In this document: in pieces, positions 1 to 7,288 of the stretch
Layout: each line of letters starts with the position of its first letter
Numbering within the stretch: position 1 is the stretch's first letter
Source of the DNA: CAMFKD01 sp964436955
Lineage (GTDB): Bacteria > Chlamydiota > Chlamydiia > Chlamydiales > JAJFMA01
Assembly: GCA_964436955.1 (NCBI GenBank)
Contig: CAYTFC010000041.1
Location: forward strand, 1-26,243
Length of the DNA stretch: 26,243 nucleotides
Direction of reading: 5' to 3'
The notes under the pieces: model-generated
What the model was told of the DNA's origin: nothing
The model's input: only the letters and a program-made list of their open reading frames with translations
Databases searched by the model: none
Position numbers and translations under genes: made by a program

Positions 1-124
1 TTTACCCGATCTATCTTGTCTGGCAACTTGCCAAGGGCAGGCCCTTAGCTTCATTACCAGCCATGACATCTCGAATAAATGGGTGAGCCGGAGCTAGGAT
101 GTAGGTAGCAAGTTGGGTTTAAAT
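1..124. repeat. Dispersed 124-bp repeat, copy 1 (right end of a MITE-like element)
   Basis: This segment is repeated in the same orientation at 22019-22142 with only three differences that I can see (positions 36, 47 and 114). Its last part, 98-120, is one mismatch away from the reverse complement of a 23-bp motif that also opens the repeats at 21036 and 21792, so it behaves like a terminal inverted repeat. The left end of this copy lies outside the window. The repeat's terminal TTTAAAT supplies the stop codon of the exonuclease gene that begins at 811. No coding capacity is seen. The sequence identity is seen directly; calling it a mobile element is inference. Confidence 0.9.
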
Positions 125-811
125 CAGTCCTAGCTGAGCAAGAGTCATTTTGAGGCTGGCATTTTCTTCTTTATCGAGGGATCCGGTACTCACCAACCAG
201 GCGAGATAGTCTTTAGGAAGGTCTTGCAAGGCTACCCCACGGTGCTTTCCAAAGGGCATCGATTTGATGATCCTTGGTTTATGCATCAGCTCATAAATGG
301 CATCTATGGTGAGATCATCAACCATTGCATAAAACACTTCGGCAAGCACCTTCACGTCATCTAACGCACGGTGTGCTTGGTTGGAGACGATACCATAGAT
401 TTCACGCAGGAATTGCAACTTGTGATTGGGCAGATCGGGACGGTAGCGTCTCGCCCATTTAAGGCTGTCCAGAAATTTCCAAGGGGGCATTTCCATGTTA
501 TTGCGCTTGAATTCTTGGCGCAGAAAGTGCACATCAAAACCATCATTATTGTGCGCGATCAAGATCGTATCGCCTTCACAAAACTCGATAAACTGTTGCC
601 CTACGTCGGCCCATGGAGGTGCATCTTTCACCATGTCATCAGAGATGTGGTGAATAGCCGTGGATTCGGGTGGGATAGGTCGGCCAGGATGTATAAACTG
701 GCACATCGTACGATTACGTTCGGGATCGTAGGCTGCAATTTCAATAATGCGCTCCGACTCGGAGGACAGACCTGTGGTTTCAGTATCATAGAATATGGGT
801 CGATGCGCCAT
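119..811 (-). CDS. DEDDh 3'-5' exonuclease, DnaQ-like, with C-terminal DUF3820-like tail
   Basis: This is a 230-residue DnaQ-fold exonuclease. All DEDDh residues are present: D9 and E11 in YDTETTGL, D93 in NNDGFDVHF, H147 and D152 in AHRALDDV. The C-terminal part (about 184-225) begins MPFGKHRG and resembles the small DUF3820 module often fused to such exonucleases. Family members trim 3' ends of DNA or RNA, as polymerase III epsilon subunits or as free nucleases; no clear polymerase-binding tail is visible, so a free nuclease is equally possible. It follows the Mcsc-like chaperone gene by 9 bp, the same neighbourhood as CT261 beside CT260 in C. trachomatis. Its TAA stop lies inside the repeat at 1-124, so the original C-terminus may have been slightly altered. 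Confidence 0.88.
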   Translation of the reverse strand: MAHRPIFYDTETTGLSSESERIIEIAAYDPERNRTMCQFIHPGRPIPPESTAIHHISDDMVKDAPPWADVGQQFIEFCEGDTILIAHNNDGFDVHFLRQEFKRNNMEMPPWKFLDSLKWARRYRPDLPNHKLQFLREIYGIVSNQAHRALDDVKVLAEVFYAMVDDLTIDAIYELMHKPRIIKSMPFGKHRGVALQDLPKDYLAWLVSTGSLDKEENASLKMTLAQLGLI

Positions 812-820
812 TGCTTTTTC

Positions 821-1318
821 CTAGGGCTTAATGATTTGCTGATTAGCTTCGGCTTCTTTCTGAGCAGCAGCGGCTTTCTCTAGCATCTGGTCGAATGTAA
901 TCGCACCCGCAGCTAAGGCTTCCACGGCAGGAGAAAACGAGTGACATACTGTCTTGAACGTTGCTAGATAGGACTCAACAACCTGTTCCTGAACTTCATT
1001 CTTAAAGGTGGGCACCATGCAGCGGAAAAATACCACACCAATCAGTTCGTCCATGCCAAATCCGGGAACATCGAGTTCCTTGTTAAACATATGGAGAAGG
1101 CGTCCCATATCTCCCACCTTATCAGCAGTGACAGAACATGGTAAAAATACCAACAACTGCAATAAACCACTTTCTTCAAAGATACGTGCGAAGAAAGGAA
1201 ACTCTCTGTCGCCGACTTTTAGGGGAGTATAGAGTTGGTTGGTTTCGGTCTGTAACTGCGCATCGAACTCTTGCGTTTTGAGAAATTTAAGCAAATGTTC
1301 GTAGTTTAGTTTTAACAT
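821..1318 (-). CDS. Type III secretion chaperone-like protein (Mcsc/CT260 homologue, YbjN-like fold)
   Basis: This is a 165-residue acidic alpha/beta protein with no membrane segment. Length, the N-terminal 'LNYEHLLKFL' helix and its position directly upstream of a DnaQ-like exonuclease match CT260 of C. trachomatis, characterised as the multiple cargo secretion chaperone Mcsc, which binds effectors including the inclusion-membrane protein Cap1. If the match is right it acts in the cytosol, holding effectors for the type III export gate. The start ATG has a good GGAG ribosome-binding site that overlaps the end of the upstream lipoprotein gene (stop TAA then GGAG), so the genes are probably cotranscribed. 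The assignment rests on recollected similarity and synteny, not on an alignment; a generic YbjN-domain protein is the alternative. Confidence 0.62.
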   Translation of the reverse strand: MLKLNYEHLLKFLKTQEFDAQLQTETNQLYTPLKVGDREFPFFARIFEESGLLQLLVFLPCSVTADKVGDMGRLLHMFNKELDVPGFGMDELIGVVFFRCMVPTFKNEVQEQVVESYLATFKTVCHSFSPAVEALAAGAITFDQMLEKAAAAQKEAEANQQIIKP

Positions 1319-1327
1319 GGGGTCTCC

Positions 1328-1483
1328 TTAGTAAGCGACGCCTGGTTGAAAGGAATCAGAATGGCGAGTGATTCCAGGATTGTTTGTGGTTGGAGTTGTA
1401 CAAAATTCGCCTTCGCAAGGCATGCGATAGCAACCTGTCAATGCAATAGAGAGTAGAAGAGCAACGGTGAGTGATTTAAGCAT
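1328..1483 (-). CDS. Small putative lipoprotein, 51 aa
   Basis: This short gene encodes a 51-residue protein: a charged N-terminus (MLKS), a hydrophobic stretch (TVALLLSIAL) and a lipobox LTGC at residues 15-18, so the mature lipoprotein would begin at Cys18 and be only 34 residues. Two further cysteines (23 and 28) follow, then a Pro/Thr/Asn-rich tail. The signal-peptidase II motif and the tight coupling to the next gene (10 bp gap containing its ribosome-binding site) argue that it is real. I do not recognise a family. It would sit in the periplasmic face of the inner membrane or in the outer membrane. The only weakness is a poor ribosome-binding site of its own. Confidence 0.7.
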   Translation of the reverse strand: MLKSLTVALLLSIALTGCYRMPCEGEFCTTPTTNNPGITRHSDSFQPGVAY

Positions 1484-1536
1484 AGTGATAACCTACAAAT
1501 TCCTAGAGATTTTGGAAACTAAAATTGTATCTGGTT

Positions 1537-1956
1537 TTAGGATTTTGGACTATCTAGGATTTTCGAAAAATCGGCAGGAGGCTGGTACGTGCCGCCTTTA
1601 CCGGCGGGAATGTCCCCCAATTTTGTTAAGCCGTTAGGTGTTTCACCCACGATAAAGCGGGAACCTTCGACTTCGATAAGGTAGATTTGGCTTTTAGGAC
1701 CAAGGATACGACGATCTTCTATTTTAATGAGGCTTGTCGTGTTTCCAATTTCGATGCGGCTGTTAAGAAAACGCTTTAGGACCCATGCAATAGCCCACAT
1801 GACTATGAGGACGAGGGCCATTACAGCCACTACATTAAAGAATTCTGCCACGAAATGTTCTTGCTGGGGGTACTTTGACTCGAGAATATCGGTAAAGGCG
1901 CTGTTATCTGCAGCGTGGTTCTCGATAGCACCAATAATTTTATAGAAAGACGTCAT
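1537..1956 (-). CDS. FliO-like single-pass membrane protein (flagellar/type III export apparatus type)
   Basis: With the ATG at 1956 the protein has 139 residues: a short N-terminal region, one strong transmembrane helix (VVAVMALVLIVMWAIAWVL), then a small cytoplasmic domain of the FliO pattern: 'RRILGPKSQIYLIEVEG' followed by 'RFIVGETPNGLTKLGDI'. FliO assists assembly of the FliP-containing export gate in flagellar systems. A GTG 48 bp upstream (2004) would add 16 residues, but the ATG has a GGAAG ribosome-binding site and is preferred. The gene lies just upstream of the lipoprotein and T3SS-chaperone-like genes on the same strand. No other flagellar gene is visible here. FliO is poorly conserved, so this call is a pattern match. 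Confidence 0.62.
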   Translation of the reverse strand: MTSFYKIIGAIENHAADNSAFTDILESKYPQQEHFVAEFFNVVAVMALVLIVMWAIAWVLKRFLNSRIEIGNTTSLIKIEDRRILGPKSQIYLIEVEGSRFIVGETPNGLTKLGDIPAGKGGTYQPPADFSKILDSPKS

Positions 1957-2032
1957 AATACTTCCAGTGGTTAGCCCATCACGATATATGGTGAGGGGAT
2001 ACACGTCACTAAATTTGATGAATGGATCTTAA

Positions 2033-2061
2033 GAAGGACGAAAAGGACGGTAAGGACATAA
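2033..2061. repeat. Short degenerate AAGGAC repeat tract
   Basis: Three AAGGAC units lie 10-12 bp apart in a 138-bp gap between the divergent FliO-like and HAD genes. The same unit recurs in the intergenic regions at 15709-15714 and 17878-17950. This could be a low-level genome repeat; no function is evident. Confidence 0.4.
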
Positions 2062-2151
2062 AATAAACGTGCTGTAAGTTTTTGAATAATGCGCTGTTCG
2101 ACACATAAGTTTGGCTATGGTAGGATCTCATGACCAACCAAGGTGTTTTTA

Positions 2152-2970
2152 ATGGGTTTGATAGCTCTCGATATTGATGGAACTATCACGCTTGAATCCC
2201 GCGTGATTCCCCCGGCTATTGTCGAATACCTCGAAAAGTTGTACGCCGAAGGGTGGGCTATTGCCTTTATTACAGGCCGTACATTTAATCAGTGCTTTCA
2301 TGCTTTGGAGCGCTTACCTTTCGCTTTTTATTTGGCTGTGCAAAACGGTGCCATTCTTCTTTCGATGCCGGATGGACGCATTTTGTATCAGCATTGTTTG
2401 ACCAAAGACGTTCTGCTGAAAATGCCGTCTGACGTTGTGGTGTATAGCGGAGTGCATCATGACGACATAAGTTATTATATTCCTCAGGCATTTGACGTCG
2501 ATCTGACGGCTTATCTCGCGCGTCGACGCGCGGGTTATGGTGAAATGTGGATTCCCCTGCAATCTTTTGCAGAGCTTCCTATTTACGATTTTGCTTCCAC
2601 CAAGAGTTTTGGAGCGATGGAACCATTGATTCCTATTAGCAATCGTTTTGAAGAGGACTTGGGGTTGCAAGCGCCAATAAACAAAGATCCCTTCTGCGAA
2701 GGTTATTTTGTGATGCAGACAACGTTGGGATCAGTTACCAAAGGAAGAGCAATTAATGATTTGCGGGAGAGGTCGCCATTCAATTCATTTGTTATCGCTG
2801 CTGGAGACGATCTCAATGATATTCCTTTGCTGAGAGCTGCGGATGTGAAGATAGCCATGACAGGCTCTCCACCAGCACTGTTAGAGATGGCGGATATCGT
2901 TGCTCCTCCCGCTAGTGAAGAGGGCATTATTGTAGGAATATCCCAAGCGATCAATAGTATGCAGAGGTAA
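2152..2970 (+). CDS. HAD superfamily (Cof/subfamily IIB) phosphatase
   Basis: This is a HAD hydrolase of 272 residues from the ATG at 2152. Motif I is LDIDGTIT, motif II is the FITGR threonine, motif III is the lysine of TKGRA near the C-terminal third, and motif IV is AAGDDLNDIPLL. The long insert between motifs II and III is the C2B cap typical of Cof-type phosphatases, which dephosphorylate sugar phosphates, nucleotides or cofactors in the cytosol. A GTG at 2143 would add three residues; the AAGG at 2139-2142 is spaced well for the ATG. folB starts 6 bp after its stop, and an SDR overlaps folB, so the operon context suggests a role in pterin dephosphorylation, a step with no fixed enzyme in many bacteria. 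That role is inference. Confidence 0.85.
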   Translation: MGLIALDIDGTITLESRVIPPAIVEYLEKLYAEGWAIAFITGRTFNQCFHALERLPFAFYLAVQNGAILLSMPDGRILYQHCLTKDVLLKMPSDVVVYSGVHHDDISYYIPQAFDVDLTAYLARRRAGYGEMWIPLQSFAELPIYDFASTKSFGAMEPLIPISNRFEEDLGLQAPINKDPFCEGYFVMQTTLGSVTKGRAINDLRERSPFNSFVIAAGDDLNDIPLLRAADVKIAMTGSPPALLEMADIVAPPASEEGIIVGISQAINSMQR

Positions 2971-2976
2971 ATAATC

Positions 2977-3354
2977 ATGACTCAAGCGACAGCTGTTTTC
3001 GGAACCATCGGATTTAGCGACATTAAGGTAACTTGTATCATTGGCGAGCTTCCAGAAGAGCGAACATTGCCTCAGGAAATTATCATCGATTTTCGTGTTG
3101 CTGTAGACTTTTCCAAATGTCATGAAAGTGATGATTTAGAAGATGCAGTGGATTATACGCTATTGGTTCACTCGGTACGTGAAGTAGCCCAAGAGGGTAA
3201 GTATCGTTTGATCGAAACTCTAGTATGGAATATCTGCAATCACTTTCAAATGCGCTATCACGTTCCATGGGCATGGGTGCGTGTGCGTAAGCCTCACGCA
3301 TTTGCAGGTCTTGGAATTCCTATGGCGGAATTAGAAGTGGGCTCCAAGCCATGA
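2977..3354 (+). CDS. folB: Dihydroneopterin aldolase FolB
   Basis: The 125-residue product matches FolB in length and pattern: 'GFSDIKVTCIIGELPEER' at the N-terminus with the conserved glutamate and the downstream Gln of LPQEI, 'DYTLLVHSV', the substrate-binding glutamate in 'YRLIETLVWNI', and the catalytic lysine region 'VRVRKPHAF'. It cleaves 7,8-dihydroneopterin to 6-hydroxymethyl-dihydropterin and glycolaldehyde in the folate pathway. A GAGG ribosome-binding site lies before the ATG. The gene is translationally coupled to the next one by an ATGA overlap. In C. trachomatis the equivalent is folX (CT614) in a different folate cluster. Confidence 0.88.
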   Translation: MTQATAVFGTIGFSDIKVTCIIGELPEERTLPQEIIIDFRVAVDFSKCHESDDLEDAVDYTLLVHSVREVAQEGKYRLIETLVWNICNHFQMRYHVPWAWVRVRKPHAFAGLGIPMAELEVGSKP

Positions 3355-4058
3355 CCGCTTGGACATTGGTGACCGGAGGTTCGACAGGGTTGGGTGCGGC
3401 TATTTGTAGAACTTTAGCCAGCCAAGGGAATCCTGTCCTTGTACACTACCATCAAAACAGCGAAGCTGCTCACGCGCTGGTGGGAAATTGTCGTGCTCTT
3501 GGTGTAGAAGCTGACTGTATACAGGCAGACTTCTCTTCAAATGATAGCGTTCAAGTGTTTATCGGTCGTTGTCAATCTCTGTTTGGCGCCATTGCGTCTC
3601 TAGTCAATAATGTAGGAGAGTTCTCTACAGGTTCTGCAACAGTAACCCCTGTAGAGCAATGGAAGGAGCTTTTTCAGTTAAATGTCTTTGCTCCAGTTGC
3701 GATTGTGCAGGGACTTTTGCCTGGAATTACGCGAGCGAGCGGTTGTGTAGTCAACATGGGAATGGTTGGCATTCAACATAGCTATGCGGATATATATTGC
3801 AGCGCTTATAGTGCCGCTAAGGCAGCGCTTTGGCAGTTAACGCGCTCGTTGGCTAAGGAACTATTGGCTTCTCGCGTACGAGTGAACATGGTCTCTCCGG
3901 GATACCTGGAAACATCGGTTGTTAAGCCTCAGAGCTTCCCTCTAGGACGTGAAGCATCTATTCAAGAAGTTGCTGATTTAGTTGCATTTTTGATGGGCCC
4001 TTCTGCACATTACATCACCGGGCAGAACATCGAAGTAGCTGGTGGCGTGCGATTGTGA
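3351..4058 (+). CDS. Short-chain dehydrogenase/reductase, pteridine reductase-like (FolM/PTR1 type)
   Basis: This is a classical SDR of 235 residues: TGGSTGLG cofactor loop near residue 8, NNVGEFS in place of NNAG, catalytic Tyr-x3-Lys in 'YSAAKAAL', and the C-terminal 'NIEVAGGVRL'. The segment 'VLVHYHQNSEAA' after the first Rossmann strand strongly resembles PTR1/FolM pteridine reductases and predicts NADPH preference. Its start overlaps the folB stop by 4 bp, so both are made together. The likely reaction is reduction of a dihydropterin or dihydrofolate, as for FolM (dihydromonapterin reductase). Sequence alone cannot exclude a FabG-like role, but the location in a folate operon makes pterin reduction the better guess. 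Confidence 0.75.
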   Translation: MTAWTLVTGGSTGLGAAICRTLASQGNPVLVHYHQNSEAAHALVGNCRALGVEADCIQADFSSNDSVQVFIGRCQSLFGAIASLVNNVGEFSTGSATVTPVEQWKELFQLNVFAPVAIVQGLLPGITRASGCVVNMGMVGIQHSYADIYCSAYSAAKAALWQLTRSLAKELLASRVRVNMVSPGYLETSVVKPQSFPLGREASIQEVADLVAFLMGPSAHYITGQNIEVAGGVRL

Positions 4059-4093
4059 TATTGTAAAATGATAAAATTTAAGAGTTTTTACAC

Positions 4094-5614
4094 ATGATTA
4101 TTGGCAATGTTCCAGCGGGCCCCACAGATCTTATTCGTCAGTTAGTGAACTTGGCGGTGAATAGCGGGCGTAGTCTACAGAGCAGCCAGACTGGTTTTGT
4201 GCATCATTGCTATCGTCAGCTGGATTACATGTCTCATGATACGATACCACTCTACGAAAATTTTCTTTTTGCTTTGGCATTAATGCGAGAGCGTACCGCA
4301 GAGAGCTTCGCTGAAGCGAAAACCCTGATAGATAAATTACTCTATTTTCAGGAAAGCGAAGCGGGAAATTTCCCCGTTTACATACACGAGTACCCATTGT
4401 GCAAAGACCGCAACTTAGCCGCTCAACTGTTACCCGTTTTTTATTGGATTTTACGTACCTTTCCTTCCGCTTTAGGTCAAAGCCTGCGCGATCGATTTCA
4501 AGCCGCTACTGAGAAGACCGTGAACTTCTGTCTGAAGCTAAAAGAAGATCGCCTTCAGTTTCCGGTGGCTCTCAAAATCGCCTGCGCGTTAAAGGTTCTT
4601 GGGGATTTATGGCAGAAGCAAGATTGGATACAGATTGCTGACACATGGTTGGAAGAGTTGCTTGTGGAAAGTCAACAAAGAAGCTTTACTGCGTGGTTCG
4701 TTCCTACTAAGAGTGGCGACTGTCTCATTTCCTTGCAGTTGGTTTATCAATCGTTGGCCCATAGCCCATGGGTAGCACTTTGGGACCACCTAGAAAACAT
4801 GTGGAATGCCCACACAGCATCCTATGCCGGCCCGGCCTACCAGCAGAACCAAGTGCGTGAACAACCGGAAGTCACATTACTCGATCTTGTGATGGGTTTT
4901 CAAACGGGCGTTTACAGCTATCGAACCCTTTTAAATGGCCCGCAGATGCTGCAGGCCGCACTTATTCATCCCACGCAGGATATTGTCACAAAGGTACCTT
5001 TGCCAAACGTGCGCGAGGGGACATTGCTTGGGCGCCGATGGTATATGAGGCAATCCGATCAATGGGCTTGCAGTCTACTTGAAAAGGTGCAATCCGACCC
5101 AAGTAAGGACAGCGCATATAGCGCTATTCAATTGCTTTGGGGAGATGTTAACTGCGCACATACCTTTGTATGCCAAGGCGGAAATGTTGAGAAAATCGAG
5201 TATGCCGTTGTTGAAAACGGCGTGGACCTGTTTTTGACTTTGTCAGAAGAAGTACCTAACGAGGTAAAGCAAAGGAATCGCGAGATTAACTTCTTCTTAG
5301 ATTCGCATGAAGATGTGAGTTTTTATGTCAATCAGCTGGCGTCTGCAACAGCCTTTCAGATGGGCGATTCTGTTAGAATTAGCAGTGCAAATATGAATCT
5401 AGGAGTGAGGTTATTTGTAGACCAAGGTAATGGACAATTTTTCGGTCACATTTCTAAAGCAAATCGTCCTTCTCAAAAAAATACCTCTGGTGAGGGACGC
5501 TTCAAAGCGTATGACTGGCACCTGTTTTTACGCACTCTAGATCGCGATAAGGTATGTCGCATTCGGGCCGAAATCCGTTTTATTTTGGAGGATCATTCAA
5601 TCTCGTCAAAATAA
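4094..5614 (+). CDS. Conserved-looking hypothetical protein, helical repeat N-half and beta-rich C-half
   Basis: This is a 506-residue protein that I do not recognise. It has no signal peptide or membrane segment. Residues about 50-290 read as a succession of amphipathic helix pairs with spaced Trp/Tyr/His residues, which would suit an alpha/alpha-toroid; the remainder (about 300-500) is predominantly short beta-strand-like segments. That two-part plan is seen in polysaccharide lyases of the heparinase II/III type and related glycan enzymes, but no catalytic motif could be pinned down, so the resemblance is only architectural. It starts 35 bp after the SDR gene with a weak AAGAG ribosome-binding site and precedes the pseudokinase gene by 78 bp on the same strand. 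It may belong to either unit. Confidence 0.8.
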   Translation: MIIGNVPAGPTDLIRQLVNLAVNSGRSLQSSQTGFVHHCYRQLDYMSHDTIPLYENFLFALALMRERTAESFAEAKTLIDKLLYFQESEAGNFPVYIHEYPLCKDRNLAAQLLPVFYWILRTFPSALGQSLRDRFQAATEKTVNFCLKLKEDRLQFPVALKIACALKVLGDLWQKQDWIQIADTWLEELLVESQQRSFTAWFVPTKSGDCLISLQLVYQSLAHSPWVALWDHLENMWNAHTASYAGPAYQQNQVREQPEVTLLDLVMGFQTGVYSYRTLLNGPQMLQAALIHPTQDIVTKVPLPNVREGTLLGRRWYMRQSDQWACSLLEKVQSDPSKDSAYSAIQLLWGDVNCAHTFVCQGGNVEKIEYAVVENGVDLFLTLSEEVPNEVKQRNREINFFLDSHEDVSFYVNQLASATAFQMGDSVRISSANMNLGVRLFVDQGNGQFFGHISKANRPSQKNTSGEGRFKAYDWHLFLRTLDRDKVCRIRAEIRFILEDHSISSK

Positions 5615-5637
5615 TATGTTCTGTTACAAGTTGTAGC

Positions 5638-5680
5638 CGAATCGGCATAAACAAAGGTTTTGTTCTATTTTTATGCCATT
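5638..5680 (+). repeat. Diverged 43-bp repeat, copy 1 (upstream of the pseudokinase gene)
   Basis: This segment matches 8298-8340 at 36 of 43 aligned positions without gaps. In both copies a small palindrome (here centred on GCCGAATCGGC) precedes a common CAT-N-AACAAAGGT core and an AT-rich tail ending in ATG-N-CATT. Here the segment ends 12 bp before the ATG of the pseudokinase gene, whose GAGG ribosome-binding site follows it. It could be a leader element or an old dispersed repeat. Confidence 0.6.
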
Positions 5681-5692
5681 AGAGGATAATTC

Positions 5693-7087
5693 ATGAGACT
5701 GACCGATCGCTTTCACCATGCATTAGGATCCCATTTAGGGACGGTTTTTGTAGGACTTATACTCGCTTTAGTCCTATTAAGCGCTATCTACTGGTTTCTA
5801 GTTGTGCGGCAGAAGCGACGTGATTTGCTAGCCTATATGCATCGTAGCTACTATGAAAAAGCCGCCACAATGGCCAAAAATTTTCTGTTTGTCGGAGCTC
5901 ATAAAGCTGATTTCTTTGGACGTCATACCATAGTTAAACTACCGCAAGGAGGGTATGGCCTGTGTTTAATTCCCCCTCCCATTTGGATCGACGCTTCTGT
6001 GAAAGACCGATTTCGATGCTTCCATCTTGCAAAAGATCACCTGAATTTACCTTTATTCGCCCCGATGCTTTGGAGGGGAGATGACCCTGCAGTTATGATG
6101 ATCGAAGGCGGACTTGTCGACGGTCGTGGACGCCTTCTCACTAGTTTGAAGCAGCATCTGATGGATTCCAAACTCGGATTGACAACACGTGAGCAGATAC
6201 TGCTGGAGCTTGCCCGTGCACTTTCCTGTCTGCATGAGCAGCGGGCGGAGTTTGGCGGCATGCTCTATCATGGATTTCTCTTACCACGTTCACTTTACCT
6301 AGCCTTAGATGCCGACTATCGTGTGAGTCAGTTAGTGGTAGCGCATGCGGGAATGGCATTTGCTATGGGTCCAGATCGATGTGTTCAGCAATTGACAGCT
6401 TTGAAGGCGGGTATGTTGCCTGTTGAAAAATACTGTGCTAATGAGTTGCTAGATCAACTGCCTATGCTCGCCCCAGAACAAAAGATCTTTGAACGCACTC
6501 GTGAGGTGGGTCCAGCAGCTGATTTTTTTGCCTTTGCAACGTTGGCAATATCTTTGCTCTCGCATCAACGTTTTGTCTCCGTTGATAAGGTGGATTGGAA
6601 GAAGGTGCCAGAAAAATGGAGGCCTTTCCTGCAAGCTTGTTTGCAGGATGACCCGACAAAGCGACCAAAAGACTTTGCCGAACTTGAGGACTGGTTGAAT
6701 GATCCAGAGTTGGCTTTAACTTACAGTCATAGTGTGGTCGCGCGCCAAGAACTGGATATTGAAGATCAAAGAGCAGCAAATCTGCTGACAGACATTCTCA
6801 AAAAAGCTCAGATTGCCGTCCCTAGCATGACAGAGGACGGAACGATAGACCAGCACCTTCAAGATGGCTTGAAAGCAATTAAGGCTGAGAAATGGCATGC
6901 GGCACGCACTAGTTTAACTAAGGTGATTCGCAGTCAATCGGATCATGCGATGGCGCAGGTGAATTTGGCCATTGCCTGTTATGAATTGGGCGATCGTGGT
7001 CAAGCTGAAAAGCATTATGAGGTTGCCAAGAAAGCGGATCCATTAGCTGCTAAGAGCTTTCGACAACATCTTGCCTTTAGATTGTGA
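5693..7087 (+). CDS. Membrane-anchored pseudokinase with C-terminal TPR domain
   Basis: This is a 464-residue protein. A transmembrane helix spans about 16-38 with a positive stop (RQKRRD), so the rest is cytoplasmic. Residues about 52-337 follow the C-lobe plan of a Hanks-type kinase: 'ILLELARALSCLHEQ' (alpha E), 'YHGFLLPRSLYL' in the catalytic-loop position, 'AHAGMAF' where DFG should be, 'ADFFAFATLAISLLS' (alpha F), and 'LQDDPTKRPKDFAELEDWL' (alpha I). The catalytic Asp of HRD/HGD is Phe195, the loop Asn is Ser/Leu-like, and the DFG Asp is absent. A clear VAIK lysine is not found. Residues 384-455 contain TPR-like helices ('AMAQVNLAIACYELGD', 'AEKHYEVAKKADP'). It therefore probably binds partners rather than phosphorylating them. 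It is distinct in context from chlamydial Pkn5, which is also degenerate. Confidence 0.8.
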   Translation: MRLTDRFHHALGSHLGTVFVGLILALVLLSAIYWFLVVRQKRRDLLAYMHRSYYEKAATMAKNFLFVGAHKADFFGRHTIVKLPQGGYGLCLIPPPIWIDASVKDRFRCFHLAKDHLNLPLFAPMLWRGDDPAVMMIEGGLVDGRGRLLTSLKQHLMDSKLGLTTREQILLELARALSCLHEQRAEFGGMLYHGFLLPRSLYLALDADYRVSQLVVAHAGMAFAMGPDRCVQQLTALKAGMLPVEKYCANELLDQLPMLAPEQKIFERTREVGPAADFFAFATLAISLLSHQRFVSVDKVDWKKVPEKWRPFLQACLQDDPTKRPKDFAELEDWLNDPELALTYSHSVVARQELDIEDQRAANLLTDILKKAQIAVPSMTEDGTIDQHLQDGLKAIKAEKWHAARTSLTKVIRSQSDHAMAQVNLAIACYELGDRGQAEKHYEVAKKADPLAAKSFRQHLAFRL

Positions 7088-7102
7088 GTGAATGCAGCCG
7101 CT

Positions 7103-7226
7103 GCCCCATAAGCGTTAAGCTAATTTTTATAAAAGCATTAACTCGAAGGGTTTAAAGCTTGGCGACGTCTCCAAAGGTTTGCCCAATAGACTTCAAAAGT
7201 CAGAATTAGCTTAACGCGTATGGGGC
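7103..7226. repeat. 124-bp inverted-repeat element between convergent genes
   Basis: Arms at 7103-7126 and 7203-7226 are inverted copies matching at 22 of 24 positions; the pairing extends weakly outwards through the flanking GC-rich sequence. The 76-bp centre has no ORF. It fills the gap between the pseudokinase gene and fabI, which end 15 bp and 62 bp from the arms. The layout resembles a small MITE, but the hairpin could also end transcription from both sides. No second copy was found in the window. Confidence 0.75.
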
Positions 7227-7288
7227 GATGGCCGGGGCTGTTGCAATTTGAGCCCTTCGGGCGATTCTTCCTCAAATTTCATGAATTG

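Noticed and set aside
371..883. Long open frame on the + strand opposite the exonuclease
   Set aside because: Shadow of the - strand gene, which has full DEDDh motifs; the + frame has no recognisable domain.
2005..2151. tRNA or riboswitch in the divergent gap before the HAD gene
   Set aside because: No cloverleaf, T-arm or known riboswitch motif seen; only the AAGGAC tract.
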